This document shows positions 8,751-16,654 of a stretch of 64,000 nucleotides of DNA, piece by piece. This DNA comes from UBA11524 sp051886675. GTDB taxonomy: Bacteria; Bacillota; Clostridia; Christensenellales; Aristaeellaceae. The notes below the pieces were generated by a model, which saw only the letters and a program-made list of their open reading frames with translations, was not told the origin of the DNA and ran no database searches. How positions within the stretch are numbered: position 1 is the first letter of the stretch; every line of letters starts with the position of its first letter. The stretch is taken from assembly GCA_051886675.1 (NCBI GenBank), contig JBJEYH010000203.1, forward strand, positions 1 to 64,000, written 5' to 3'. A program made the translations under genes and the position numbers.

Positions 8751-9302
8751 ATGGACGAAGCATTGCGGAATGAGATTCGCCTGACGCTGCGTCAGGCCGT
8801 GGACGCGCTGGCCGAGGCCGGGAACATCCAGCCGGGCGGGCTGATTGTGCTGGGCTGCTCCACCAGCGAGGTGGCGGGGGCACGCATCGGCAAGGGCAGC
8901 GTGCCGGAGCTGGGCGAGGTCATCGCCCGGGCGATGCTGGAGGCCTGTCGGGCGAACGGGCTGGACGCGGCCTTCCAGTGCTGCGAGCATCTGAACCGGG
9001 CCGTGGTCATGGAGCAGCGGGTGCTGCGGGAGCTGCGCCTGACCCAGGTGCGGGCCATCCCCCAGCCCAAAGCCGGTGGCAGCGTGCCCGCCGCGGCGTG
9101 GAAGCTGCTGGATCAGCCGGCCCTGGCCATGGCCGTGCAGGCCGACGCGGCCATTGACATCGGCGACACGCTGGTGGGCATGCACATCCGCCCGGTGGCG
9201 GTGCCCCTGCGCCTGGACGTGAACCATGTGGGCCACGCCAACCTGGTCATGGCCTACAGCCGCCTGCCCTACATCGGCGGCAGCAGGGCTGTGTACGAAT
9301 AA
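8751..9302 (+). CDS. UPF0340 (TIGR01440, YwlG-like) protein
   Basis: 183 residues matching the UPF0340/TIGR01440 family. The pattern LIVLGCSTSEVAGARIGKGS (about 30-49), a CCEHLNRAVVME segment (about 75-86) and the end VGHANLVMAYSRLPYIGGSR are family hallmarks. The family has an aminoglycoside-acetyltransferase-like fold and no confirmed reaction. Start chosen at the ATG after CAGGAGGAATGAAGC. It is the last gene of the ftsK transcript, as a terminator follows 12 nt after the stop. Confidence 0.88.
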   Translation: MDEALRNEIRLTLRQAVDALAEAGNIQPGGLIVLGCSTSEVAGARIGKGSVPELGEVIARAMLEACRANGLDAAFQCCEHLNRAVVMEQRVLRELRLTQVRAIPQPKAGGSVPAAAWKLLDQPALAMAVQADAAIDIGDTLVGMHIRPVAVPLRLDVNHVGHANLVMAYSRLPYIGGSRAVYE

Positions 9303-9314
9303 GCTGCACATTGC

Positions 9315-9354
9315 GCGGCTCCCCGGCGGCATCATGACCGGGGAGCCGCTTTTT
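9315..9354 (+). terminator. Terminator of the ftsK operon
   Basis: GCGGCTCCCCGG (9315-9326) pairs perfectly with CCGGGGAGCCGC (9338-9349) and is followed by five T residues. The rest of the gap to 9588 shows no gene, only a weak TACAAT -10-like box at 9562-9567. Confidence 0.9.
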
Positions 9355-9588
9355 CGTGCCGGCGGACGATCGCCCCGCCGATCCCCTTCGCCCCTGCGGT
9401 GTTCCCTGTCTGCCGCCTTGCATGTCGCCGGAATCCGCCTGCCCAACCATACCGCCCAAGGCCCTTCACCGCCTGTCCGGATGATCCCGCCCCCCGTCCC
9501 TCCCCTGCGAAAAATGCCGCAACCGGGCGAAATTGGTCTATGCGCCGGGCGGAATCTGTTGTACAATAGAGGAAAAGGAGGCCCTGCC

Positions 9589-10092
9589 ATGCTCGACCGT
9601 TTGCTGACCGCCCGCGCCCTGCTGGATACCCTGACCCCGCTGCGCACCGACTGCGGCAGCATCTGCGGCGGCCGCTGCTGCGCCTCCGCCGAGGGCGAGG
9701 AAACCGGCATGCTGCTCTTCCCCGGGGAGGAGGCATACTACGCCGCCCTGCCCGGCTACCGGCTGCTGCCCACGGAGCAGGGCACGCTGCTGATCTGCTC
9801 CGGCCGCTGCGACCGGGCCGACCGGCCCCTGTCCTGCCGGCTGTTTCCGCTGCTGCCCGTGGTGCGGGAGGACGGCGTGAAGGTCGCCATGGATCTGCGG
9901 GCGAAGGCCGTATGCCCGCTGGCCCGGCAGGGCAAGTCGGCCCTGCGGGAGGAATTCGTGCAGGCGGTGCGTCAGGTGGGGAACATCCTGTGCGAGGACG
10001 AAGCGCAGCGGGCCTTCCTCCTGCGCCTGACCCGTCAGCAGGACGAGCTGCGGGCCCTTCGCAGACAGTTCGGAGGTGACAGCCATGTTTGA
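9589..10092 (+). CDS. YkgJ-like cysteine-cluster (Zn/Fe-chelating) protein
   Basis: 167 residues with a cysteine cluster: CGSICGGRCC (about residues 20-29), then LICSGRCDRADRPLSCRLFP (about 66-85) and a late CPL. The order of a CC-ending cluster followed by C..C..RPxxCRxFP is that of the YkgJ/PF03692 putative metal-binding family. The reaction is unknown. AAAGGAGG precedes the ATG at 9589; the frame stays open further upstream, but nothing there resembles this family. It overlaps the next gene, a DNA methyltransferase, by 8 nt, so the two are translationally coupled and may act together (inference). Confidence 0.75.
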   Translation: MLDRLLTARALLDTLTPLRTDCGSICGGRCCASAEGEETGMLLFPGEEAYYAALPGYRLLPTEQGTLLICSGRCDRADRPLSCRLFPLLPVVREDGVKVAMDLRAKAVCPLARQGKSALREEFVQAVRQVGNILCEDEAQRAFLLRLTRQQDELRALRRQFGGDSHV

Positions 10093-11308
10093 GCAGGTAC
10101 AGGCCATCCGGGAGGTCACCGGCGCGGGTGAGAACCTCCTGCTGTGCGCTGACAGCACCGCGCCGCTGCCGGAGCTGACCCCCTTCCTGGGCAAGGCGCA
10201 GTGCGTGTATCTGGATCCGCCCTTCATGACGGGGGATGCCTTCACCCGCCGCCGCCGCTACGGCGCGAAGGGCTGGCGCACGGGCAGCCCCGCCCCCACC
10301 TACCCCGCCTATGAGGACGCCTGCAAGGACAGGAGCCTGTACCTGTCCCGGCTGCGGGGCATGGTGGAGCAGGCCCACCGGCTGCTGGCCCTCACGGGCG
10401 TGCTGCTGCTGCACCTGGACTGGCGGATGGCGGCCTATGCCCGGCTGCTGTGCGACGAGGTCTTCGGCGAGAAGCGCTTCCTCAACGAGATCATCTGGGC
10501 CTACGAGAGCGGCGGCCGGGCGAAGCGGCACTTCAGCCGCAAGCATGACGTGATCCTCATCTACGCCCGCTCCCCGCGCTACCGCTTCGACCTGACCCGC
10601 GTGCCGCTGGAGCGATCCGCCCTGCGCCGCAATCACATGCGCCGGGCCGTGGACGAGTCAGGCCGCAGCTATCGTTCCATCCGCTCCGGCGGCAAGACCT
10701 ACCGCTATTATGAGGATGCGCCCGTCTACCCCGGCGACGTGTGGACGGACATCAGCCATCTGCAGCAGCGGGATCCCGAGCGCACCGGCTATGCCACCCA
10801 GAAGCCCCTGAAGCTGATGGACCGGCTGCTGCGGCCCTTTGTGCGGGAGGGCGAGCTGGTGTGCGACCTGTGCTGCGGCAGCGGCTCCACCCTGGTCGCG
10901 GCCCAGCAGCTGGGCTGCCGGTTCGTCGGCGTGGATCTGAGCCCTGAGGCCCTGCTGATCACCCGCAGCCGCCTGACCCTGGACAACGTCACCCTGCTCT
11001 GCCCCGCCGCGCCGGACGCCGCGCCCCTGGAGGCCACCTTTGCCGACAGCGTGCTGCTGCTGACGGATTTCGGCGCGCAGCATCCGCAGTTCCCCGCGAC
11101 GGAGCAGACCTTCGACCGGCTGGAAAGCTGGGCGGCGGGCTACTGGACGGAGGAGGGCATGGTCGCCCTGCAGCACTTCCAGCGCACGGTGCGTCAGCCG
11201 GATCTGCCGCTGATGTGCTTCCTGCCGGAGCTGCCGGGAGCGCTGGCGGTATCCACGGTGGATGCGGCTGGCCGGCGGCGGATGTACCGCTGGCAAGGGA
11301 ACCCCTGA
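10085..11308 (+). CDS. Orphan site-specific DNA methyltransferase (N6-adenine/N4-cytosine type)
   Basis: 407 residues of the N6_N4_Mtase family (PF01555). The catalytic motif IV is VYLDPPF (about residues 41-47), in the first third. The SAM-binding motif I is VCDLCCGSGSTLVAAQQLG (about 259-277), in the last half. This order is that of beta-class enzymes. A FSRKHDVILIYARSPRYRF segment and YATQKPLKLMDRLLRPF (about 237-253) are also typical. About 110 residues after motif I form an extension without a recognised domain. No restriction endonuclease or specificity subunit is adjacent, so it is either an orphan regulatory methyltransferase or a remnant. Start at the ATG at 10085, 8 nt after GGAGG; a GTG at 10076 lies within the SD. 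Confidence 0.85.
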   Translation: MFEQVQAIREVTGAGENLLLCADSTAPLPELTPFLGKAQCVYLDPPFMTGDAFTRRRRYGAKGWRTGSPAPTYPAYEDACKDRSLYLSRLRGMVEQAHRLLALTGVLLLHLDWRMAAYARLLCDEVFGEKRFLNEIIWAYESGGRAKRHFSRKHDVILIYARSPRYRFDLTRVPLERSALRRNHMRRAVDESGRSYRSIRSGGKTYRYYEDAPVYPGDVWTDISHLQQRDPERTGYATQKPLKLMDRLLRPFVREGELVCDLCCGSGSTLVAAQQLGCRFVGVDLSPEALLITRSRLTLDNVTLLCPAAPDAAPLEATFADSVLLLTDFGAQHPQFPATEQTFDRLESWAAGYWTEEGMVALQHFQRTVRQPDLPLMCFLPELPGALAVSTVDAAGRRRMYRWQGNP

Positions 11309-11325
11309 TCCGCTGATGGTTATCC

Positions 11326-11355
11326 TTGACTAACTCCGCAGGGCTGTGGTATGGT
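11326..11355 (+). promoter_or_regulatory. Promoter of the mntP riboswitch transcript
   Basis: TTGACT (11326-11331), 18-bp spacer, TATGGT (11350-11355) with an extended -10 TG at 11347-11348. Confidence 0.7.
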
Positions 11356-11359
11356 GACA

Positions 11360-11502
11360 TCCGTAAGGGAGTAGTCGGCGCGGCAACGCGGGATGAAGTC
11401 AACATATTGGGGTTCGCCCCTGGCTTTGTACATTGCGACGAGACTTATCTGGCATTTTTCCCATACAATCAATGGGGATGCGACGGATAAGCCTCGTTTT
11501 TT
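11360..11502 (+). promoter_or_regulatory. yybP-ykoY manganese riboswitch with terminator
   Basis: The leader before mntP carries yybP-ykoY signatures: GGGAGTAG at 11367-11374, GTCAACATA at 11398-11406, and GCGACGAGAC near 11435-11444. The 3' part forms an expression platform: CGAGACTTATC (11439-11449) pairs with GATAAGCCTCG (11486-11496, one G-U), followed by six T residues at 11497-11502. In this family Mn2+ stabilises the aptamer, which frees the 5' arm from the terminator and turns on manganese export. Here the 5' terminator arm overlaps the aptamer's closing strand, consistent with that ON-switch. Boundaries are approximate. Confidence 0.85.
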
Positions 11503-11533
11503 CGTCCCTCCCCCAGACGACAGGAGGATTCTC

Positions 11534-12097
11534 ATGAGCCTGATTGAACTGTTTCTCATCGCGGTGGGACTGAGCATGGATGCCTTCGCGGTGTCCATCT
11601 GCAAGGGGCTGTCGGTGCCCAGGGCGGAGGTCAAGCATTCGCTGACCGTCGGCGCGTACTTCGGCGGCTTCCAGGCGCTGATGCCTGCCATCGGCTATGT
11701 GCTGGGGCGTCAGTTCGAGTCGCTGATCACCAGCGTGGATCACTGGATCGCCTTTGTGCTGCTGGGGATCATCGGCGGCAACATGATCCGCGAGGCCATC
11801 AAGGGCGAGCAGGAGGAGCTGGATGATTCCTTCACCTTCAGGACCATGCTGCCCCTGGCCATCGCCACCAGCATCGACGCCCTGGCCATGGGCGTGACCT
11901 TCGCCTTCCTGCAGGTGCAGATTGTGCCGGCGGTGCTGTTCATCGGCGTGACCACCTTCGTGCTGTCCGCCATCGGCCTGAAGGTGGGCAACGTGTTCGG
12001 CGCGAAGTACAAGTCCCGGGCGGAGCTGTTCGGCGGCGTGGTGCTGGTGCTGATGGGCATCAAGATCCTGCTGGAGCATCTGGGCATTCTGGGCTGA
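11534..12097 (+). CDS. mntP: Manganese efflux pump MntP
   Basis: 187 residues, six predicted membrane helices in two related halves. Both halves carry the family's acidic signature: LSMDAFAVSICKG (about 13-25) and ATSIDALAMGVTFAF (about 111-125), whose aspartates line the cation path. MntP exports Mn2+ across the cytoplasmic membrane. The ATG at 11534 follows CAGGAGG with 6-7 nt spacing; in-frame codons from 11393 belong to the riboswitch, not the protein. Expression should rise with Mn2+ through the leader. The first hairpin of the repeat array at 12117-12156 probably ends this transcript. Confidence 0.95.
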   Translation: MSLIELFLIAVGLSMDAFAVSICKGLSVPRAEVKHSLTVGAYFGGFQALMPAIGYVLGRQFESLITSVDHWIAFVLLGIIGGNMIREAIKGEQEELDDSFTFRTMLPLAIATSIDALAMGVTFAFLQVQIVPAVLFIGVTTFVLSAIGLKVGNVFGAKYKSRAELFGGVVLVLMGIKILLEHLGILG

Positions 12098-12110
12098 CGG
12101 CCCTCGCGGC

Positions 12111-13050
12111 AGACATTCCCCCCCGGCGCAGACATGACGGCTGTGCCAGGGGTTTTTCATGGGCGGCGCGCAGGGCGATCTGCCGATTCCGTACCCCGCA
12201 CGGTTTCCTTCGTCATCCCGCTCCCCTGCCGATGCGCGGCAGACATCCCCCTGGTGTAAGCGTGACGAATATGCCGGGGGTTTTTCGTGGACGCGCGCGG
12301 GACGATCCTCCGGCACGCACCCCGCACGGCTTCCTTCGCCATTCCTGTCCCTCTGTCGATACGCGGCAGACATCCCCCCGGCACAAGCGCGACGAATATG
12401 CCGGGGGTTTCTTGGGCGTGCGGGGCGATCTGCCGATCCCGCACCCCGCACGGCTTCCTCGCTATCCCGATCCCCTGCCGATGCGCGTCAGGCATCCCCC
12501 CGGCGCAAGCGCGACAGCAGTGCCGGAGGTTTTTCACGGGCGGCGCGCGGGGCGATCTGCCGATCCCTCACCCCGCACGGTTTCCTTCGCCATTCCTGTC
12601 CATCTGCCGATGCGCGGCAGGCATCCCCCGGCACAAGCGCGACAGCAGTGCCGGGGGTTTTTCATGGGCGGCGTGCGGGGCGATCTGCCGATCCCGCACC
12701 CCGCACGGCTTCCTCGCCATCCCGCTCCCCTGCCAATGCGCGGCAGGCATCCCCCCGGCACAAGCGTGACGAATATGCCGGGGGTTTCTTGGGCGCGCAG
12801 GGCGATCCTCCGGCCCGCACCCCGCACGGCTTCCCTCGTCATCCCCGCTCCCCTGCCGATGCGCGGCAGGCATCCCTCCGGCGCAAGCGTGACGAATATG
12901 CCGGGGGTTTCTTGGGCGCGCGGGACGATCCTCCGGCCCTCACCCCGCACGGCTTCCCTCGTCATCACCGCCCTCCTGCCAATGCGCTGCAGGCATCCCC
13001 CGGCGCAAGCGCGACGGCTGTGCCGGGGGTTTTTCACGGGCGACGCATCT
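12111..13050. repeat. Tandem array A: eight hairpin units of about 125 bp
   Basis: About eight tandem units fill the gap between mntP and the convergent SH3/peptidoglycan-binding gene. The motif GCCGGGGG (GCCAGGGG or GCCGGAGG in some copies) recurs at about 12145, 12273, 12400, 12522, 12650, 12777, 12900 and 13022, that is every 122-128 bp. In typical units CCCCCGGCA pairs with TGCCGGGGG (9 bp), followed by TTTTTC or TTTCTTG, so each unit looks like a plus-strand terminator. Between hairpins a conserved CCCCGCACGG..TTCC and a GATGCGCGGCAGGCAT block recur. Two unit lengths (122-123 and 127-128) alternate. Open frames through it are periodic artefacts. Confidence 0.9.
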
Positions 13051-13077
13051 TCCGCCGGTCATCACCCCCGGGCATGC

Positions 13078-13114
13078 AAAAACCGGCAGGGCCGCTGTGA
13101 ACGGCTCTGCCGGT
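13078..13114 (-). terminator. Terminator of the SH3/peptidoglycan-binding gene
   Basis: ACCGGCAGGGCCG (13082-13094) pairs with CGGCTCTGCCGGT (13102-13114) with one G-U, and the plus-strand A run 13078-13082 gives the U tract on the minus strand. Confidence 0.88.
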
Positions 13115-13127
13115 GATGATGCGCGTT

Positions 13128-15797
13128 TTACTTGATCATGCTCTGGGTCAGCTTCCAGCCCGCGTCGAGGCACTTCTGATGGCTGGTGGCGTACGGGCCG
13201 ATGGCCGCCACCTGGGCGTCCGTGCGCGGGAAGTGGATGCAGGCATGGCCGGCGAAGTTGTTGTCGGTGATGTGCTGCACCTCATGGGGCATGGAGTGGG
13301 TGGAGGCCATGTACACCGTGCCGTCGCCGAAGAGCACCCACACAGCCTTGGGGTTCCAGGTGTTGCCGCCGAAGGCCTTCTCCATCTTGGCGGTGTCCGC
13401 GGCGGTCAGGGGCTCAACCTCCGCGTGGTTGCCGAAGGAGAACATATGCACCTGCCAGGAGATGCCCGTGGAGAAGTCATACACCGTGGCGTACTGGTAG
13501 ATCCTCGCCTGCGCGCGGACGGTGGAATACCAGTTGGCGTAGACCACGTTGGCGGCGGTAAGCCTGCTGGTGGTGGTGCTCAGGCCGGGCGTCGCAGTAG
13601 CCGTGGCGCTGCTGGAGGAATTGGCCGCCGTCGCGTTGACGCTGCTCAGCGCCGCCAGGGTCTGCTTGCCGGCGATGCCGTCCACCGTCAGACCGTTGGC
13701 CTTCTGGAAGGCCTGCAGCGCGCGGTAGGTCAGCACGCCGAAGTTGCCGTCCGCCTCGCCCGCCAGATAGCCCAGGCTGATCAGCCGCTGCTGCAGCAGC
13801 ACCACAGCCTCGCTGATGTCACCCCTGCGCAGGGTCTGGGAGGTGGCCAGGCTGAGGGCCGGGGTGGGCGTCGGGGTGGGCGCGCTGGAGACGGTGGCCG
13901 AGTAGAGCAGGGACAGGGTCTGGGTGCCGGCCTTGGCATCCCGGACAAGGCCGTTGGCCTTCTGGAAGGCGTAGACCGCCTCGGCCGTCTTGGTGCCGAA
14001 GATGCCGTCCGCTGTGCCGCTCAGGTAGCCCAGCTCGATCAGCCGCTGCTGCATGGCGGCAACCGCGTCGCCGGTATCGCCCTTCTTCAGGGTGGTGAAG
14101 GATTCCACCGTGCCGCCGGCAATGGCGCCCGAATAGGTGATGGCCGACTGGCTGTACAGCTTGAGCTGCGTGTTGTACCCGGCGATGCCGTCGGCGGTCA
14201 GGCCGTTCTTCTTCTGGAAGGCCTTGATGGCCGCCACGTCGTCCGCCTTGCAGGTGCCGTCAGGATTGGCGGTGTAGTAGCCCAGCTGGGTCAGGCGCAG
14301 CTGCAGCCGGGTCACCTGGGGATCCGTCACGCCCAGGGTGATCTTGACCACGTTGTCCTGGGTGATGGGCGCATAGGAGATCGTGACCGTGGGCGCGGGG
14401 GTGGGAATCGGCGCGGGCGAGGGCGTGGGCGTCTGGTTGAAGCCCAGCGCGCTGTAGCTGAACAGCCGATCGTAGGTATCGCTGCCCGCCACGCCGTCAG
14501 CCGTCAGGCCGTGCTTGGTCTGGAAGGTCTTCAGCGCGGCCACGCTGCCGGAGCCGAACTTGCCGTCCACCGTGCCGGTGTAGTAGCCCAGATCCTTCAG
14601 CCGCTGCTGCACCAGCTTCACATTATCGCCGGTATCGCCCTGGCGCACGGTGGCGGAGGGCACCTGGAAGGTAGGCGCGGGCGTGGGCGTGGGGGAAGGC
14701 GTGGGGGTGGGCGTGGCGTTGGCGCTCAGGGCGAAGCCGCCCAGCAGCTTGCTCTGGGTGTTCACGCCGCAGATGCCGTCCACGGTCAGGCCGTTCTTCT
14801 TCTGGAAGTTCTTGACAGCGGTCTGGGTGGTCTTGTCATACACGCAGGTGATTTCGCCGGTGTAGTAGCCCAGCTCCTGCAGACGGGTCTGCACGGTGCC
14901 CACCAGATCGCCCTGATCGTTCAGGCGGATGGTCACGCCGCTGACGGGCGCCAGGGTCTTCACCTCGGTCTTGACGCCCTTGGCGTTCTTGGGCTTGCCG
15001 CTGTAGAGGAAGGCCTGCAGATTGGCGTCCACAATGCCGGTGGCGGGATAGCTGTTGGCGCTCTGGAAGGCGATGACCGCGTTCTCCGTACCCTTGCCGA
15101 AGATGCCGTCCGCCGTGCCGGAAAGGAAGCCCAGCTCCGTCAGGGCCTGCTGCAGGGCCTTGACCGCCGCGCCCGTGCTGCCCAGCATCAGCACCTCGTA
15201 GCCCGAGGCGTTCTCCTCAGGCGATACGGTGGCGACCACGGGCGTGGGCGAGGGCGTCGCGGTGGCCTTGACGATGGTCTTGACCAGGATGTAGTCGATC
15301 TTGGCATAGCCGTCCTGACCGTTGTAGGTCACCTGGGCGAAGGTGCCGGAAATCTTGTGGACGGTGATGGTCGCGCCCTTGGGGATGGTGGCCAGCTTGT
15401 CGGAGGTGACGGACTGCTTGGCCCGCAGGTTCACGCTGGCGGTGGTCACCGTCTCATAGGGGTAGCCGGTGGCGGTGGTCACCACAGGGGTGGGGGTGAC
15501 CATATCGCTGGCGGCGGTGGAGATGAATTCCTTCATCACATAGCCGCTCTTGCCGTCATACTTCACCTTGTAATAATTGCCGCTGGAGCCGACCACCGTA
15601 ACGGTCGCCCCCTGGGGGATCCGATCCACCAGCGCGGCGGTGGACGACGCGCTGCGGCGCATGTTCACCTTCACCGTCGCCACGGACGTAAAGGGATAGG
15701 TCTCCGCCGCCGCGGAAACACACACGGCCATCATCAGCAGCAGCGCCGCTGCCAGCCATACGTACTTCCTACCGATCCATGCCTTCGCCTGACGCAT
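13128..15797 (-). CDS. Secreted SH3b and peptidoglycan-binding repeat protein with C-terminal Cys/His domain
   Basis: 889 residues. Residues 1-31 are a signal peptide (AAALLLMMAVCVSAAA). Two bacterial SH3 domains follow (about 35-93 and 110-172), then six PG_binding_1 repeats (about 200-715) joined by Thr/Pro linkers such as ATPTPTPSPTPTPAPT. The last 145 residues are a separate domain containing VLFGDGTVYMASTHSMPHEV and GHACIHFPRTD. That arrangement of an early His, then G-H-x-C-I-H, recalls the active site of YkuD L,D-transpeptidases (HG...SHGCIR), but it is diverged and I do not claim the activity. The protein should sit in the cell wall. Start: GGAGGGCGAGGAT precedes the ATG. The promoter at 15894-15922 leaves a leader of about 90 nt containing the small hairpin CCGGC-ATTAA-GCCGG. 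Confidence 0.88.
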   Translation of the reverse strand: MRQAKAWIGRKYVWLAAALLLMMAVCVSAAAETYPFTSVATVKVNMRRSASSTAALVDRIPQGATVTVVGSSGNYYKVKYDGKSGYVMKEFISTAASDMVTPTPVVTTATGYPYETVTTASVNLRAKQSVTSDKLATIPKGATITVHKISGTFAQVTYNGQDGYAKIDYILVKTIVKATATPSPTPVVATVSPEENASGYEVLMLGSTGAAVKALQQALTELGFLSGTADGIFGKGTENAVIAFQSANSYPATGIVDANLQAFLYSGKPKNAKGVKTEVKTLAPVSGVTIRLNDQGDLVGTVQTRLQELGYYTGEITCVYDKTTQTAVKNFQKKNGLTVDGICGVNTQSKLLGGFALSANATPTPTPSPTPTPAPTFQVPSATVRQGDTGDNVKLVQQRLKDLGYYTGTVDGKFGSGSVAALKTFQTKHGLTADGVAGSDTYDRLFSYSALGFNQTPTPSPAPIPTPAPTVTISYAPITQDNVVKITLGVTDPQVTRLQLRLTQLGYYTANPDGTCKADDVAAIKAFQKKNGLTADGIAGYNTQLKLYSQSAITYSGAIAGGTVESFTTLKKGDTGDAVAAMQQRLIELGYLSGTADGIFGTKTAEAVYAFQKANGLVRDAKAGTQTLSLLYSATVSSAPTPTPTPALSLATSQTLRRGDISEAVVLLQQRLISLGYLAGEADGNFGVLTYRALQAFQKANGLTVDGIAGKQTLAALSSVNATAANSSSSATATATPGLSTTTSRLTAANVVYANWYSTVRAQARIYQYATVYDFSTGISWQVHMFSFGNHAEVEPLTAADTAKMEKAFGGNTWNPKAVWVLFGDGTVYMASTHSMPHEVQHITDNNFAGHACIHFPRTDAQVAAIGPYATSHQKCLDAGWKLTQSMIK

Positions 15798-15893
15798 ATC
15801 CTCGCCCTCCGCATTACTGTTTCTGGCAACCGGCTTAATGCCGGAATCATCATCACAAACCCGCGGTCATCCACGGATAGCTTACCAGTCTTT

Positions 15894-15922
15894 ATTTTAA
15901 GCCACAGGGGGGAATGTGTCAA
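15894..15922 (-). promoter_or_regulatory. Promoter of the SH3/peptidoglycan-binding gene
   Basis: Minus strand TTGACA (15917-15922), 17-bp spacer, TAAAAT (15894-15899). Near consensus. Confidence 0.8.
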
Positions 15923-16072
15923 CGGCTTATTTCACATTTCTGTAACAAAAAATCAAAATTTTTGCCGCAAGGCGGCTCTGCCCTGCCATGATTCATCCCC
16001 CATGGTACAATGCCGGTATCCCGGCGCGGGTCTTTGCGCATCCCGCACCACCCCCTGACAGGAGGTTTCGCC

Positions 16073-16585
16073 ATGCCTTCCGAACCGTCCCCGTGGCGTC
16101 ATCAGGCCCGCAACGCCTTTGACCAGCTGTGCCTGCATGACTGCGTGATCTCCTCCTTCGCCCTGGAGGACGGCGATCTTGTCCTGTCCCTGGACAACGG
16201 CTTCCAGGCGCTGACGGGCGCCGCCTGCAACCCCGGCAGCAAAGTCCTCCGTACAGGCCCGGCCCAGCTGCGCTTCCGCGGCGTGGAGACGCTGTATGAC
16301 CTGAGCTGCCAGCGGGAGCTGTGCCTGTTCGGGCACACCTGCCTGCTCCTGTGGGAAAACGCTGCCCCTGACGCCATCCTCCGGCTGATGCGCGCAGGGC
16401 GGCTGTTGCTCCTGGCGCTGGACATGCATACCGCCGGAGGAAGCCTGATCTTCACCGGCACGTTCCGTCAGCGCTGGCGGCCCTTCGGGCTGAACCGGCG
16501 GTTCTTCTACTGGCCCGTGTATGGCAGGCCACCGCTGACGGTGGATTTTTTCTGGAACGACCTGCAGCCCGAACGCGGGGAATAA
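16073..16585 (+). CDS. Conserved-looking protein of unknown function
   Basis: 170 residues, no signal peptide or membrane segment. I recognise no domain. It is a compact, probably beta-rich protein (alternating strands such as DGDLVLSLDNGF and AQLRFRGVETLYDL) with an aromatic C-terminus (RRFFYWPVYGRPPLTVDFFW). AGGAGG precedes the ATG at 16073 by 7-8 nt; the frame is open 21 codons further up, but those lie over a TACAAT -10 box at 16006-16011 (with CTGCCA at 15983-15988, 17-bp spacing). It is monocistronic and ends at the bidirectional terminator shared with thymidine kinase. Confidence 0.7.
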   Translation: MPSEPSPWRHQARNAFDQLCLHDCVISSFALEDGDLVLSLDNGFQALTGAACNPGSKVLRTGPAQLRFRGVETLYDLSCQRELCLFGHTCLLLWENAAPDAILRLMRAGRLLLLALDMHTAGGSLIFTGTFRQRWRPFGLNRRFFYWPVYGRPPLTVDFFWNDLQPERGE

Positions 16586-16593
16586 CAGGCATC

Positions 16594-16641
16594 AAAAAGG
16601 CAGCGGCGACGCATCCTGCGCATTGCCGCTGCCCTGCTTTT
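16594..16641. terminator. Bidirectional terminator between the unknown gene and tdk
   Basis: GGCAGCGGC (16599-16607) pairs with GCCGCTGCC (16625-16633). Five A residues precede it and four T residues follow (16638-16641), so it can serve both convergent genes. Confidence 0.8.
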
Positions 16642-16654
16642 CTTTCACCGGGGT

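Noticed and set aside
12159..13116. Overlapping open frames through array A encoding Arg/Pro-rich repeats
   Set aside because: The same repeats read open in several frames, unit lengths are not multiples of three, and the DNA conserves hairpins rather than codons.
15798..15890. A cyclic-dinucleotide riboswitch before the SH3/peptidoglycan-binding gene
   Set aside because: Only a small CCGGC/GCCGG hairpin is present; the conserved cores of c-di-GMP and c-di-AMP aptamers are missing.
13113..16058. A 981-codon plus-strand frame opposite the SH3/peptidoglycan-binding gene
   Set aside because: Low-complexity shadow of a repetitive gene on the other strand; no ribosome binding site or domain.
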